A stretch of DNA of 64,000 bases. It comes from Absidia repens (taxonomy: Eukaryota; Mucoromycota; Mucoromycetes; Mucorales; Cunninghamellaceae). Of this stretch, positions 36,870 through 48,779 are shown in pieces. The position numbers and the translations under genes were made by a program. Position 1 is the first letter of the stretch. Each line of letters opens with the position of its first letter. The DNA is taken from positions 372,001 through 436,000 of the forward strand of contig MCGE01000031.1 in NCBI GenBank assembly GCA_002105175.1, given 5' to 3'. The notes below the pieces were generated by a model. That model was not told the origin of the DNA and made no database searches. It saw only the letters and a program-made list of their open reading frames with translations.

Positions 36870-38916
36870 ATGGAAGCGTTGCTGAATGTATGGGATTTGG
36901 TTTTGACATGGCTATTCAAATTGACTGAAGAATCGTTTTGGCTTGAACTCTTGGGCGATCGTTTTTTGACATTGCTAAGACGTTGGTTAGATAATGACGT
37001 CTTCTTTTATGGCATGCTCTTTTATATTACACGTAGGTTTCTAAGATTTATTTGAAGTATGAAAAATGAAATTGAATGACTTTTCTTCTGACTGCAAAAT
37101 TATATATTTACTAGCTATTGTCACTTCTCCTTTCAATCGATTATTAACTGATGTTTCCTTGTGGTTTAATTCCTATTGGTATTGTACTATCAAGGTGAAG
37201 CAAGACGAATATGAAGCTTACAATGCTCTCGAATGGTATGTTGCGTCTCAGCTAGGCGAAAAATGCTTTAGACATGTGGAAGCCAAGATACTGTATATCC
37301 CTCAACACCACGACGGCGACAACAGTAATGCAAGACACCGGGCACCTAAATTGGAACTCTTTCCAAGTAAGTTTTGAAATTACATCTGCCTTCCGATAAA
37401 TGGAAAAATAAACCCGTCTAACCATACATTTTATATTCTAGCTGGAAAGCGTCAAGAATTCTATTACAAATCGCACAAGATATGGGTGAACGTCCAAAGA
37501 GAAAGGCCTAACACTGTTGAAAATATGGAAGAATATGGTGGTCAACTCTCAGATGTTTTAAATATGGTCAGCCAAGTCAATGCTATGTCTATCACTATGA
37601 AAACTCGTCAAACTAGCTTGCTACAAAGTTACTTGGAAGAGTGGATGGAACTGCACCATAAGGTGAAATATGGGAAGGTAAGCAGATAAATTTGGGATGA
37701 TGTAAAATGTGGACCGTCGCTCACAAATGAAATCTGGTTGCCAATTTTATATGCCTTAGATGACCATTTACAAAAGCTCCCTTAGTCGCTACTCTGAGGG
37801 CTCCTGGGTTCAAGTAGGCACCAAAGCTTCGCGATCTTTTGATTCGGTGATTCTGAAAAGTGGCCAAAAAGAATTACTGCTCAATGGTAGGTCTTAATTT
37901 TATACCGAACATCAAAAATAATAGCTAAATCAATTTTTCTAATAGATATCCTACTTTTTCGTCAACGTGAACAATGGTATGCTGAGCTGGGTCTTCCTTA
38001 TCGACGGGGATATCTTCTTCGCGGTCCACCTGGCACTGGAAAAACGTCATCCGTAGTATCTATTGCTAGTCAACTGAATATGAATTTGGCTATCCTCAGC
38101 ATTACAGCACAAATGGACGACGAACGTATTCAATACCTCTTAAGAACTATGCCATACAACAGTATTCTACTCATCGAAGACATTGACCACTGCTCGGGAT
38201 TTAAGAAAAGTAAAACCACGCCTACAGACTCTGACACTACTAGCTCCAGATACGCACGACCTCAATTGTCCATGACCGGTATTCTCAACGCTTTGGATGG
38301 AGTGACAGCTCAAGAAGGATCAATGATATTTATGAGCTGCAACAACATGGACGATATTGAGCCAGCTCTGCTGCGACCAGGCCGAATTGACATCAAGATG
38401 GATCTAGGCTATTCGGACCGGAGCCAAATCAAGGCGATGTACCACCGCTTTATGAACAAAACGACTTGCTCTTGGGATGATGATCTCACTAAACCATTGA
38501 ATCCTTCCGATAATGACAATACTCTGCTGGCAACCAGAAAATCACCTTTGTCGTCGCCCTCTCTTGGATCCACCACTTCAACAACGATAGACAATTTGAC
38601 GATAGACGAAACAACTACCACGATTACCGCTGCTGACCGATTTGCCGATGCGATTCCTTGTGATTATGTGACCCCCGCCGAATTGCAAAACTTTTTTATC
38701 AGCCACTTGGACACGATACAAGCCAATTCTTCGCCTATTGAATGTATTCTAAGCCTCGTCCCTGGATTTTTGGACACAGTCAGGGCCGATCGGGAACAGG
38801 CGGCAAGTGATCAAGTAGACGCAGCAGGGCTAAGCACCATGGAAAATCAACAAGCCGCTGACAGCCAGAATGACGCTGATGATGATACTGATTCTGAAGA
38901 TAATGGCGATGATTAG
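36870..38916 (+). CDS. BCS1-like AAA ATPase
   Basis: At least five exons, beginning MEALLNVWDLVLTWLFKLTE at ATG 36870. An N-terminal hydrophobic segment (DVFFYGMLFYI followed after the intron by IVTSPFNRLL) is probably a membrane anchor. The BCS1-N-type region follows (AYNALEWYVASQLGEK, KIWVNVQRERP, MTIYKSSLSRYSEGSW, SRSFDSVILKSGQKELLL), then the AAA core: Walker [11 protein letters not shown], Walker B SILLIEDID, sensor [21 protein letters not shown]. The C-terminus is unusual: a Ser/Thr-rich insertion follows the sensor region, then VTPAELQNFFISHL, and the protein ends in an acidic tail (DADDDTDSEDNGDD). True Bcs1 is a mitochondrial inner-membrane chaperone inserting Rieske Fe-S protein into complex III. 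Here the divergence and acidic tail suggest a paralogue, and the location is not determined. Confidence 0.85.
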
Positions 38917-39468
38917 TTAATCTAGTATACAATATTTTTAGAACTTTATTCCTTATGATTTATCTGTAGTTTATAAATTGATATACGGCAGAGGGAGCCA
39001 TAGTAGCAATCAATAAAGATTTTTTTTTTTTTTTGAAAAATTGGAAATAAATAATGAGGGTGGGGGAGGGGTTAAAAAATGTCTATTTTTACTTGGTAAT
39101 GATCAGATGTCAAGAAAAAAAGAAAAATGATACATGTATGGGATACTGGGTCGGGAAAATATCTGTTGCAATCAATAAAGACAGTTTGGTTTTTGTGAAA
39201 GGACAATTTTTTATTTATTACTGATATCATAAGAAATATAAAGATATAACACAGGAATGAGGAGGAGGGGGATGAGTATAATATATGTAGAGAAGGATGT
39301 GTGGAATTCTGATAATTGGTCATGAAGATGGAGATATGTAGAAAGAAAAAATCAGATGAATATGATAACAATGGAATGGGGAAGAGGTACTATATACGAG
39401 GGGACTACTATGCTAATTGTTGTTGTCTATCACAAAAGCCAGTTGACGATAAGGCAGACGAAGGCATA
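38917..39468. other. Convergent 3' region
   Basis: Shared 3' side of the BCS1-like and HHCC-finger genes, AT-rich with a few AATAAA motifs. The CAATAAAGA motif occurs twice (39010, 39172), each followed by a T-rich tract, a local duplication of a polyadenylation-like segment. No gene is seen. Confidence 0.5.
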
Positions 39469-41095
39469 TCAATCGATAGCAGTGGTGGGTGATGTCACGA
39501 TGGGCCAGGATGTAAATGATCTTGATAGCGATGGTGGTAGTAGTACTTTTCCGTTACATTGACTAATTATAGAATCAACAGTTGACGCCGGCGGCAAAAT
39601 TGTATTGTTGTTGTTGTTGATATTGTTGTCCGACGATGAGAATTGGTGATCAACAAAAATAGAAGAATAATCACATGATCCTGTGGAAGAAAGACCAGAT
39701 GCTAAACCGTCATGTGTGTGCAGATCCATCGCTGCATAAGAGAAGTCATCATGAGATGGTGGTTTTGCGTAATGATAAAGGGACACGCCAGATTCCATCC
39801 ATTTCGTTGGTGTCGCATTTGCTGTAGTAGTTGTGTCAATGCCTATCGCGTCTGTTGGTGTTGGTGGTTCAATAATTCGCTTGTCATGTTGATATTGATG
39901 ACATAAAGTTTTTTCCCGATTTGAAGTTGTCGAGGGTGCTGTCATTAAGGTATCATAATATTCTAAACGCGATGGGTGATGTAGATTGCTGCAATTGAGA
40001 TTGTCGCTGGTGTCCAAGACATTGGATGTTGTAGAATCCGGTTGAGTTTCTTGTTTGATAAAGCACAAGGACCCATTTTTTGTTGCAGTAACTGATATTG
40101 GTGGTGCCAGTGTTAGCTGATTGCATGAAGGCCTATTTGGATGTCCATTGCGTCGTGCGATACAAAACGGACAGATTTGGACAAATCGTGCAGTCAGCTC
40201 CTTGGGAATCCACGAGTACCGCTTCCGCACCTAGATAAATATAAATATATAAAATAAAGATAAAAATAAAAATAAGAGAGATGATGATGAGTCTGTAAGA
40301 AGATCGCTATTGTTTTGTTTGGGCTGAGTACATACCAAAGCCGATGTTTTGTCCCTGCCACCATGATGAGCTTCCTTATGTGCTTGAATAAGAATACCAT
40401 AGATCTGTTCTTGAATAGCCACAGGTTTGCCGTTATGACACACGACCCAAGTAGAAGAAGGTTGATTTTGTTGTCCAGTGTCTACAGAAGTTTTTGCTGA
40501 CAGTTTAAACATTTTCTTGACCCAGAAGCGAAACTGAGCACTACCAACAGATGTATTTCGAGGGTCCTTCAATACTTGCAAAATCACCCCGTAGCGTTTC
40601 CGGTTTATCAAGGCCTTGTCTCGTTTTTTGATAGACAGTTTTCGTAGATAATCCTGCACAATAGAGTCAAACATATGAGACACCGGGTACTGGTCGTGAT
40701 CACAAAGGCAGTTTGGTTCCATAAGTGAGAAGATCGAGGATGTGGGAGATTTGGCTGACGATGTTGACGATGAGGTTAAGGACGAAGATCTTGACGTAGA
40801 AGGTGATAGTATTGATAAAGTAGAAACGGAAGTGTTAATCGTCAATAAAGTATTGTCACTGTCTTCGTCTACCACGTGATAAGAAGAATCGCCTCGATCG
40901 CTAACACGACAGTGTTCTATAGGAAGGAAAGAAGCGAAAAAAAAAAAAAAAAAAAAAAAAAACGAAGACAAAAAAGTGAGATCTTTTTTTATATACGAAA
41001 CAACAAAGTTAATTTTTTTTTTTTTGAAGGAGTGAGGAAGTGGGTAAGCTGATATTACCTGAGTTCAATAATTGAGAGTTAAATGTTGCAGCCAT
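39469..41095 (-). CDS. Protein with retroviral-integrase-type HHCC zinc finger
   Basis: Three exons (41095-41059, 40916-40336, 40230-39469) give 459 residues. The N-terminus is Ser/Thr-rich. The middle has a basic helical block (VQDYLRKLSIKKRDKALINR, RKRYGVILQVLKD) and FRFWVKKMFKLS. A finger spanning the exon 2-3 junction has HKEAH, 29 residues, then CPFC, with GGRDKTSALVRKRYSWIPKEL between: exactly the H-X3-H-X29-C-X2-C of the integrase N-terminal zinc-binding domain. The C-terminal half is Ser/Thr/Asn-rich and disordered. No integrase catalytic core (DDE) or reverse transcriptase is present. It looks like a host gene that kept only the integrase finger, probably as a DNA-binding module (inference; Spt10 of yeast is a precedent). 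Confidence 0.8.
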
Positions 41096-43462
41096 CACAG
41101 GAAGGCGATATGAGATATATATGGGTACCAGTACCAAAATAAGAGTATGCTTAGCAGTAGGATCAAATAATGTGAGAAAGGGAGTATATTTCAAGAATAC
41201 ACCAATGATAATGGATGATAGTGGAAAATAGGTTAATAAAAAAAAAAAGTGAAAACAAAAGAAAGAGAGAAAAAAATGGAAGTAGAGAAGATTTAAAAAG
41301 GGAATGGAGTGGCGGGAAAACCCAGTGTGGCGGTGTTTAAAACAAAATACGAAACCACATTGAATATATACTTTTCATTGACGTAGACGAATAGCTGTAG
41401 GCAAACGAATAATTATATATAAATAAACAGGACTAATTAACTATTTTTTTGTTTATTTAATGATTGAGGACGCGCATTTCAATTTTTATGGCACTTGGTT
41501 AAGAAACGTTCATGCTGTGGTGTTTCAACTAGCGACATCACCAGTTGCTAAATTAAAAAAAACTGAAGGTACGCACTATACACTACAGAGAAACAAGTAA
41601 TATTAAGGGGAAAAAAAGTAAAAAACAGTGAATAATGCACCAGGGATAACAGGAGGCCAGGTACAGCTGCTTTAAGGAGGTCTGTTCATTCGTATAGTGT
41701 TGTCCTACAATGTGATAAAGAAATTTATACCACATATCTATCGGGCTCTGCCAAGCTTCATCGTCAAACTTATTTGGAAGTACGTACTTGTGGGTCGTTG
41801 ATAGGGTTGAAAGATGTTTGACTTGTTAGTCTGTGCGTGTGATATGGGAAAAACAAGTGATTTCATCCTCGTGATGTCCGAAACTTGGACCGATCACAAA
41901 AAAAGTATACATCTCCCATCAAGGTTTTTTTTTATTTTTTCGCTAATGGCTAAGGTCACAATTATCAATATAAAAAACATATATGGTTTTTATTCATAAT
42001 CACAATGATTGAAGAAGTCAACTATCTTATACTAATATAAACATCTAAATAACTACAAATATACACAAACATATATAGCTATATATAACCGAAGGTCGTC
42101 TAGTTCGTCAAAAGGATATCTATTAATGATAAAAAAAAAAAAAAAAAAAAAACGTTGTCAGTGTCAAATCCTCCAACAAAACATGTCATCATTATTCCAT
42201 CATCATCATCATCATCACCCAATTTACCTTTTGTTTTGTTTACTTGATAAATATGGTCAAATTTGATCTTGCTTGCCAGCTTTAATGATATAGGAGTTGA
42301 TGTGTTATCACTAATTGCTGTCCTGAATACAGTAAATAAAGTTTTCGTTGAAGGGGCAAAAAGTAAAATTTCGATGCATAACCCTGTAACCTTGCGGATC
42401 GCTAATGATTCACCACCCCAACAAGACTAGAAATGTGTCGTTTCAATGGTGAAGATGACTGGAAACTTGAGAATAGAAAATCACATGAGAGTTCCACAGA
42501 AAAAAAGTTTCATATGGCACGAAAACAATGATAATGATTGCTGCTGTTATCCAGCTCTACAGCTGATGTTTCGGAGTACGTTCCACCAATTTCGTATGTG
42601 CACGGTCCAATGGTTTCAGCAAATCAAAGACAACTTCAGAGTATTCTATTTCGCACAAATCAATGATAGATTAAATAATCAGCTGATATCAGTACATGGA
42701 TATGATTTCTTATATTTACCAAACAAAATGATTTGAGAAGTCTTGTCGCTATCATTTAAACCAATAACAAGGTTCAATCCTAGAGAAAGAAGATGTCAAT
42801 TTTTTTTTGGCATTTTTAGTATTGTCTAATCGTATATTGTTTCCAGTTTTCCGCTCATACCGTTTAAACTTGTTCCGTCGTCCAACCTTTGTATCCCTTG
42901 GGTTCTGTTTCTTTAGAGGTGCGGCAATGGTATGGAAGATTGTCATCGTAAAGCAAACACAAAGAATGCAAGACAAAGAAGATCAATGAAAGAAATCGTC
43001 GCGGTGAATGGGTGATAAATTCCGTTGCAAAAGGGAGCATTGATAGTGTCAGTGTAATTGTACATGGTGGTTTTTCAGTTAAATGGAAAGCCATTAACAG
43101 CATCACGTAAATAAAAAGAAAAAACTGAAAAACAGCCCTTTATTGCAGAGAATTCAATTGCCGATCACCCCTTTCCTAAATTTGTAAAAACGAATCAATC
43201 AATGATCTTTTCTCATGTTTCAGAATAGCTCACTAAAGCATCATACATTGGTAGAGATTTCTTTGACAACACAACAATCAATTTTGACATATTCATTTTT
43301 ATTAGTTATAAACATATAAATAGTAGTAAAGTATCATATAGACGTGAATACCATATATAGAGATATGAAAGAGAATAAAGATGAATAAAATATCACTACA
43401 AGCCCAATAGATATAAATCAATAAACTACACTACGTGGTATAATCTACAATTATCAATAAAT
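41096..43462. other. Gene-poor region with possible gene fragments
   Basis: About 2.4 kb without a confident gene. A short spliced-looking coding segment may exist at 41460-41780 (MIEDAHFNFYGTWLRNVHAV..., see findings). A 96-residue open frame at 42446-42736 has no recognised family. A (CAT)n stretch lies at 42198-42216 and an A21 run near 42131-42151. The sequence at 43270-43440 is AT-rich with several AATAAA motifs in both orientations. Confidence 0.5.
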
Positions 43463-46273
43463 TCAAACATCATAAAAAAACCGAGCGCCATATCCATAAG
43501 GTATAGGAGGGACTTCCAATGACCCATGAGGCACCTCCACTCGATCGCCGGCAATTTGCAATAACTTGACTTTGACCCCGATTTCCGTCAATGAATGCAG
43601 GTATTCCGCCGTTTCCTTACTAGTGATTCCCTTGTCCATGAGCATACTGAATCCATCTTTCCATTCCGATGCTTGTTCTGATGTTGCACATATAAATTCC
43701 GCCATGGGCTTTTGTTTTTCGTTATAAAAAGCAAACGTCAAAGTCATTGTTGAGGAAGATGATGGTGATGAGGCCAACGGTGATCCGGTGACATGGAAGG
43801 ATGGATTGTCAGTGTGATGATATTGAGCAGCCAACCCACTAGAGGAAGTCGGGGTGAGAGGGTAAGAGCTTGGAGGCATTGGAAAGAGAGATAAAGCACC
43901 AGAATTTGAAGACTTGCGAAGAGTTCGTATTTCAGAGACAGCACTAAGGTCAACCTTATTCGGAAGCCTATCATATTCCTTGATAATGGGAGCCACCTGT
44001 TCAAAAAAGTCGCCAAACTGAAGTGCCTTTTTCGATGGACTGAGCTTATAGTATCGCCATCGTTTGGAAGACGCAGCGCCATTATTTCCGGGCCCCATGT
44101 TGCCCAAGAGCTCATTTGGTGAGTTGTTTAGACTGGCTACAGTAATAGAGTTCGATCGCAATACATGCTGTGGGTTAGGAAACCAAGCACCTTGAAGTAG
44201 ACATCCAATTCTTTGCTTCTTGATAAAGTCATAGGACTGCTTGTTGAGCCTGCTCCGCAAGTTTCTATAACACAAGTTGAAAAACATAAAATCTAAGTAC
44301 ATTTTTCTTGTTGTAGCAATGCTAGCCTTACCTAATTGCTTCACGACCTAGTAAATCATCTGCCCATTCCAATTCCTTAAGTCGCCGATCCCGAATGACT
44401 TGGTACGAGGTTCCATCCATGATGCGTTCGAATTCACCAATATCCTTGACATCCTTGCACCGAAAAACCGCCCGCAGTTGACTTCGTACCAGAGCAGAAA
44501 CCTTGGAAAAATCCGCATTTGTCGCCTTCATATCCTGAAAAAGACGGAAGAAAAGTCGTATGGTGGTTGCTTGTACACGATCAAAATACATCAAATTCGG
44601 TTCCAAGTCAGCAGCACTATCTATAAATTCAGTCAAATAATTAAGAATCACAGAAAAAAAAAAAAAAAAAAAAAAAAACAACTCGTAAACAAGTTTCATC
44701 TATCACCCATCTTTTATTCACTTACATTTGGAATTGATATCCCATTGGCTAAACAAAAGTTCCGTACTTTCGCAACTTGCTTTCGCGAAGAGACACCTTT
44801 TGTTTTCAGGTCGATGAATTTGTTCCAATAGCATCTATATAATTAATCGATCAATCAATAAAATGTCCATTTTTCGCTCAAATCATAGTTTAGTACTGTG
44901 CTATTACCTTTGCAAACAGATCTTGGTTTTGCATAACAAACGCATGCATTCTTTGTAGACCAAATTTCCCTGTCCTAACGAATTCACGTTGAGGCGATTC
45001 TGACTATCAGATATATATATATATAATAAAAAGAAATGTATAAGTAAGATGTAATAAAGAGGGACAATCCGTGGACAAAAGTGTTTACCGAGAATCCTAA
45101 TTTCTTCCATTTTTTTTCGCCAGGTACTTGAATCATGTCCACTTTGGCGACATGCCAGATATCGTTCAGCATCTTGATGTCATTTGGATTGTATAATGAT
45201 ACAGGCATTTTCCTTCGTTGATTGATGCTTCGTACAAGAGCAGTTTGATACTTCAGCAAGTGGATCCGTAATACATCAGATGGGTGATTGTTCATCAGTC
45301 GCTATATATCCGTTTTTTTAAAAAAAAAAGATCCAATTTGGGCACATATGCGCAAAAGAAAAAGAAAAGAAGAACAGTAGTGAGTTTATATTATTATTCA
45401 TTTTCCCAAGTACCTATTTTTTGACTTACAACAATGTGTTTCTTGGTATTGAGCAGTTCCAACTTTTCGGGCAATTCATTTGGATGTTCTTCAGTCGCCG
45501 TATTCAGCATTGCGGTCAGTAGATCTAAGCTGTTGAGGCACAATGTACAATCTTGACTTGGGAGGCGTTGGACTAAGACTGGTAAGAGTTTTGGCTCGCG
45601 ATCGATAGCCATTTGTAATGCAGGGTATCCAAAGATCATCTTATTTCCCTCCGATTTCAAAATTGAAGTAGTGGTAGTGAATCCTCCAGTATCTTCCATT
45701 GCCGTCTTTGATTCGACTCCCGGTTCAGTATCGTTGCTGTTGTCCTCATTTGGCTTATGTGATGTTGTTGTCTTAGCTGGAGTCGAATACGAATATGGGC
45801 GATCGCTTGCTGATACAATCTTGAAAAGTATCGCCGTTGCAGGACGTCCAATAGTCACCAAAGTTTCATTAACAATAATATGAGCAATATCCGTTACAAA
45901 GTCTTTCGCCATGGAATCCCATCCAATATTGTGTTCCATCAATGAGTCAAACGAATTCAACGCATACGCCAGAGTATTTCCGCTAGCCTTTTTAATGATT
46001 TCGCATAAGGATTCCAAACCACCTCGATCAAGAAATTCAGCAGCAAAGTCAGGTTCCTATGAGAAAACGATGAGGAAACATGCTCTATTGTATCTATATT
46101 ATATCTTGAACTTTTACCTTCAGGTATTTCTGTAGTGAGAAGGTCGCCATTTTCAAGACTTTGTCGTCTTTCGAAGTTGTTGACGCAGATGTTGAATCGG
46201 ATAAATGAGCGCCTGCAGACATTCGCTTGACAAGTTTTTCTGCCGAGTTTGTGGAAAGGCTAGTGTCACTCAT
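43463..46273 (-). CDS. ELMO/CED-12-like protein (ARM, ELMO and PH-like domains)
   Basis: About eight exons give roughly 780 residues, starting MSDTSLSTNSAEKLVKRMSA at 46273. Recognised order: N-terminal armadillo-like helices (EFLDRGGLESLCEIIKKASG, ALNSFDSLMEH), a second helical block (PALQMAIDREPKLLPVLVQR), the ELMO-type region (KKWKKLGFS, then FGLQRMHAFVMQNQDLFAK, and MLLEQIHRPENKRCLFAKAS), and a C-terminal PH-like region with CLLQGAWFP, RWRYYKLSP, CATSEQASEWKDGFSMLM. The C-terminus carries a PP-I-P motif (LEVPPIPYGYG), where ELMO proteins bind the DOCK SH3 domain. ELMO-DOCK complexes activate Rac GTPases in the cytoplasm and at the membrane. The family is lacking in most Dikarya. The long Ser/Pro insert is local. 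Confidence 0.9.
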
Positions 46274-47030
46274 TCTTGAGAGGCAAAAACGAGAAAGGAT
46301 AACTGGGAAAGAAAAGAAAAATGCCGCCCGCGGTCGTTTTTTTTTCGAAGATATCCTGCGATTCACGGACCTTGCCGTCCTTGGATGGTTTAAACCCCGG
46401 CCGCACGAGCAAAAAATTAAGGTTTTGGTTTTTGAGTAACCTAAAGCTCGAAGTCTCCCACAAGCTCCTTTACTGTGTTACTACTATACACTACTATATA
46501 TGTCCACAGGTTCTAACTGCCATCCTTTTTCGAGTAGCTTAGATCTCATTGGGCAGGCCTTGGAACACTACCCCTTCGTACTACCTAATTCCAAATTTCA
46601 TACGTATTAGGTTATGAAATCTATGTATATGTTAACTTTTCCTCTTTCATTATTTTCATCATCCCATATGCCTGTCCTCCTTTTTTATTTTGCCAATTTC
46701 TCACCCCACAGATAATGATACATATCGAAGATGTCAGAGACGTAACTTAAACAAGAGATAGACCCACGAAGACGAGTTACGGCAGCTATTTTTTTATGCC
46801 TTTTTCGCGGTAGCTCACAGTAGGGACCAACATCAATAGTACCTGGAGAGATAAATCCCAGAATAGCAATACTTTTCTGGAAAACATTGATTGTCGGCTG
46901 TGAAATATCATGATTCGAATAACATTTTTTATCTTTTTGGGAGTAACCTCGTAGACATCATCCAAGTTGGGTGTGAGGAAATGAGTGAGACTGGACACAA
47001 CTTTGAGGGTATCGCCTTTTATATAGGCAA

Positions 47031-47032
<2 letters not shown>
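46274..47032. other. Left part of the ELMO-MFS intergenic region
   Basis: It may include the left end of repeat copy D: ATATATGTCCACAGG (46495) resembles the ATATGTCCAG start of copies A and C. A 76-residue open frame (46891-47121) has no recognised family and runs into the poly(T). Confidence 0.45.

Positions 47033-47082
<50 letters not shown>
47033..47082 (+). repeat. Poly(T) run, 50 nt
   Basis: An uninterrupted run of 50 T, the second-longest homopolymer in the window, on the left flank of repeat copy D. Confidence 0.9.
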
Positions 47083-47085
<3 letters not shown>

Positions 47086-47329
47086 GTCAAATGTAATGAA
47101 AGAGCAAACAATTATATATAAACAGTTAGTCTGCTAAAAAATAACCGTTCTCAGTATACTGCCGAACACGTCCTGTTCCTCGCCAGAAAATATAAAAATG
47201 CAGATCAACAAACCCCATTTTGCCCAATACCATCGTAGGGGCAAGTTCTAAATACTATCAAGACACAGTAAAAACAATAAAATTAGCTAAAGAATTATCT
47301 CTGTAGGCATAACCCACGCCAGCACATAC

Positions 47330-48000
47330 ATCAGAAGCACATTACAGGGAATCTACCGTTGGTAAGGTAAAATGAAAGAGACTATTGGTGGGACCTGAAG
47401 AATGGTAAACACTAAACTAAAAGTATGTTTGGAACAATGGTTCTAATATACTCTACGTACAAGGCAAACAATACATGAGAAAGACTGTAAATGGATATCT
47501 TTTACTGATGCATAACAATTGTCAATATTATTCTAAACGTGCGGATATCAATTGCGCAAGACATGAGAGTGACTAACGAGACTTTTTTCATTAAATAAAG
47601 TAAAAAGTGACATATTTTATTTAGATATAGATACGAACTATGGATAAACTAATACTAAACTAAACTAATGAAGGCTTCGAAGAGCAACTAAAGTTGGCCC
47701 TAAATCCTAGATCCAAAATGAAAGGGTTTCCCCATGCATCTTGTAATCCCTGAGCTGAAACCCCCCTTTAAACTAGTCCTGACACTAATCTAAGATCACC
47801 ATGACCCCAAGGAAGTTGAATGGGGAAGAAGGAATGAAGGAAAAAAAAAGAATGAAAGGAAAAGAGAGCGAAAAAACAAAAATGGGCGAAAATAAAAATC
47901 AGGTGGGCGGTATTTGAAATCTGTTCTGTGGACTCTCGCTGACAAAAAAAAAAAAAAGACTGGTTCCAGAAAGCCGTCGTCTTGCTAGATATAACATGGC
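47330..48000 (+). repeat. Dispersed repeat family, copy D
   Basis: Shares with A, C and E: AAGAATGGT.AACA.TAAACTAAA (47400-47420), ACATGAGA (47565), GACATATTTTATTTAGATATAG (47612-47633) and the conserved block from 47711 (ATCCAAAATGAAAGGGTTTCC through CATGCATCTTGTAATCCCTG to CTAGTCCTGACA). The distal CACGTGGGCGGG of copies A and C is altered here to CAGGTGGGCGG (47900). A perfect 16-bp palindrome follows at 48084. No coding capacity. Confidence 0.75.
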
Positions 48001-48083
48001 TACACACTTCATAAAAACAATATTACTTACAATAACAATACCATTTTTTTTCACGTTGATATTATTATTGTGAGTTCCTACTG

Positions 48084-48099
48084 TACTGTACAGTACATG
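48084..48099. repeat. 16-bp perfect palindrome TGTACTGTACAGTACA
   Basis: The sequence TGTACTGTACAGTACA equals its own reverse complement. Shorter relatives occur at 36044 (TACTGTACAGTA), 62451 (TGTACCGTACAGTA) and 62741 (TGTACTGTAC), all near copies of the dispersed repeat. Confidence 0.9.
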
Positions 48100-48779
48100 C
48101 CATTGCTGTGTGTTCATCACTGTCTTTTTTTATATGCACCCTCTTCTGCCATTTATTGAGCCTGCTTAAGAAAATTCTCCAGTATAACGTTGTGTATGGC
48201 CACTGGGCCACAAGGAATTGCCCGCCCTGGTGTAATATTGTAGAGGCACCTAATCTCATCCCATCAATACTCTCACCCCACAAACCCCTATAATAAAACT
48301 GGGTTGGGAAAGAATATAAATTGGAACGGTAAATTTCATGGGAGTTTTCGCAGCTAAAAATATATTGTAACTGGGTTCGTTCCAGTATCTATCATTCGCG
48401 CTTCTGTTAGGATCACATAATTTGGAATCACCTAAGTACATGCCAGTTAATGCAAGTTCCTAGGGAGGGTTGTAGCTGCCCATCCCAATTTTTTTTTATT
48501 CTGAGCGTCTAAAAATAAATCTGCCTACATCTTAATTTTATTTCAAAGCGTCTGAAAAATTCTAGCAGGTGTCTCAAAAAAAAAAAAAAAAAATCAACAC
48601 TCATCTCAATCCTCATCGCCCAGAAAAAATCACACTTCCGTTTGAATAAAAACAAAAAGAGGGCGGGAATTAAAAAAACATCCATATTTGGACTTTTGAT
48701 GGGAGGCGTGTGCAATTGTTCCTTTACTTTTCTCTCACCTTTCTTTTTTTTTTCGCATATGCCATTGTTTAGAATCTCA

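Noticed and set aside
42446..42736. 96-residue ORF in the gene-poor region
   Set aside because: No recognisable domain, not clearly above chance length in this base composition; kept only as a note.
46891..47121. 76-residue ORF running into poly(T)
   Set aside because: The C-terminal half is encoded by the homopolymer; no family seen in the first half.
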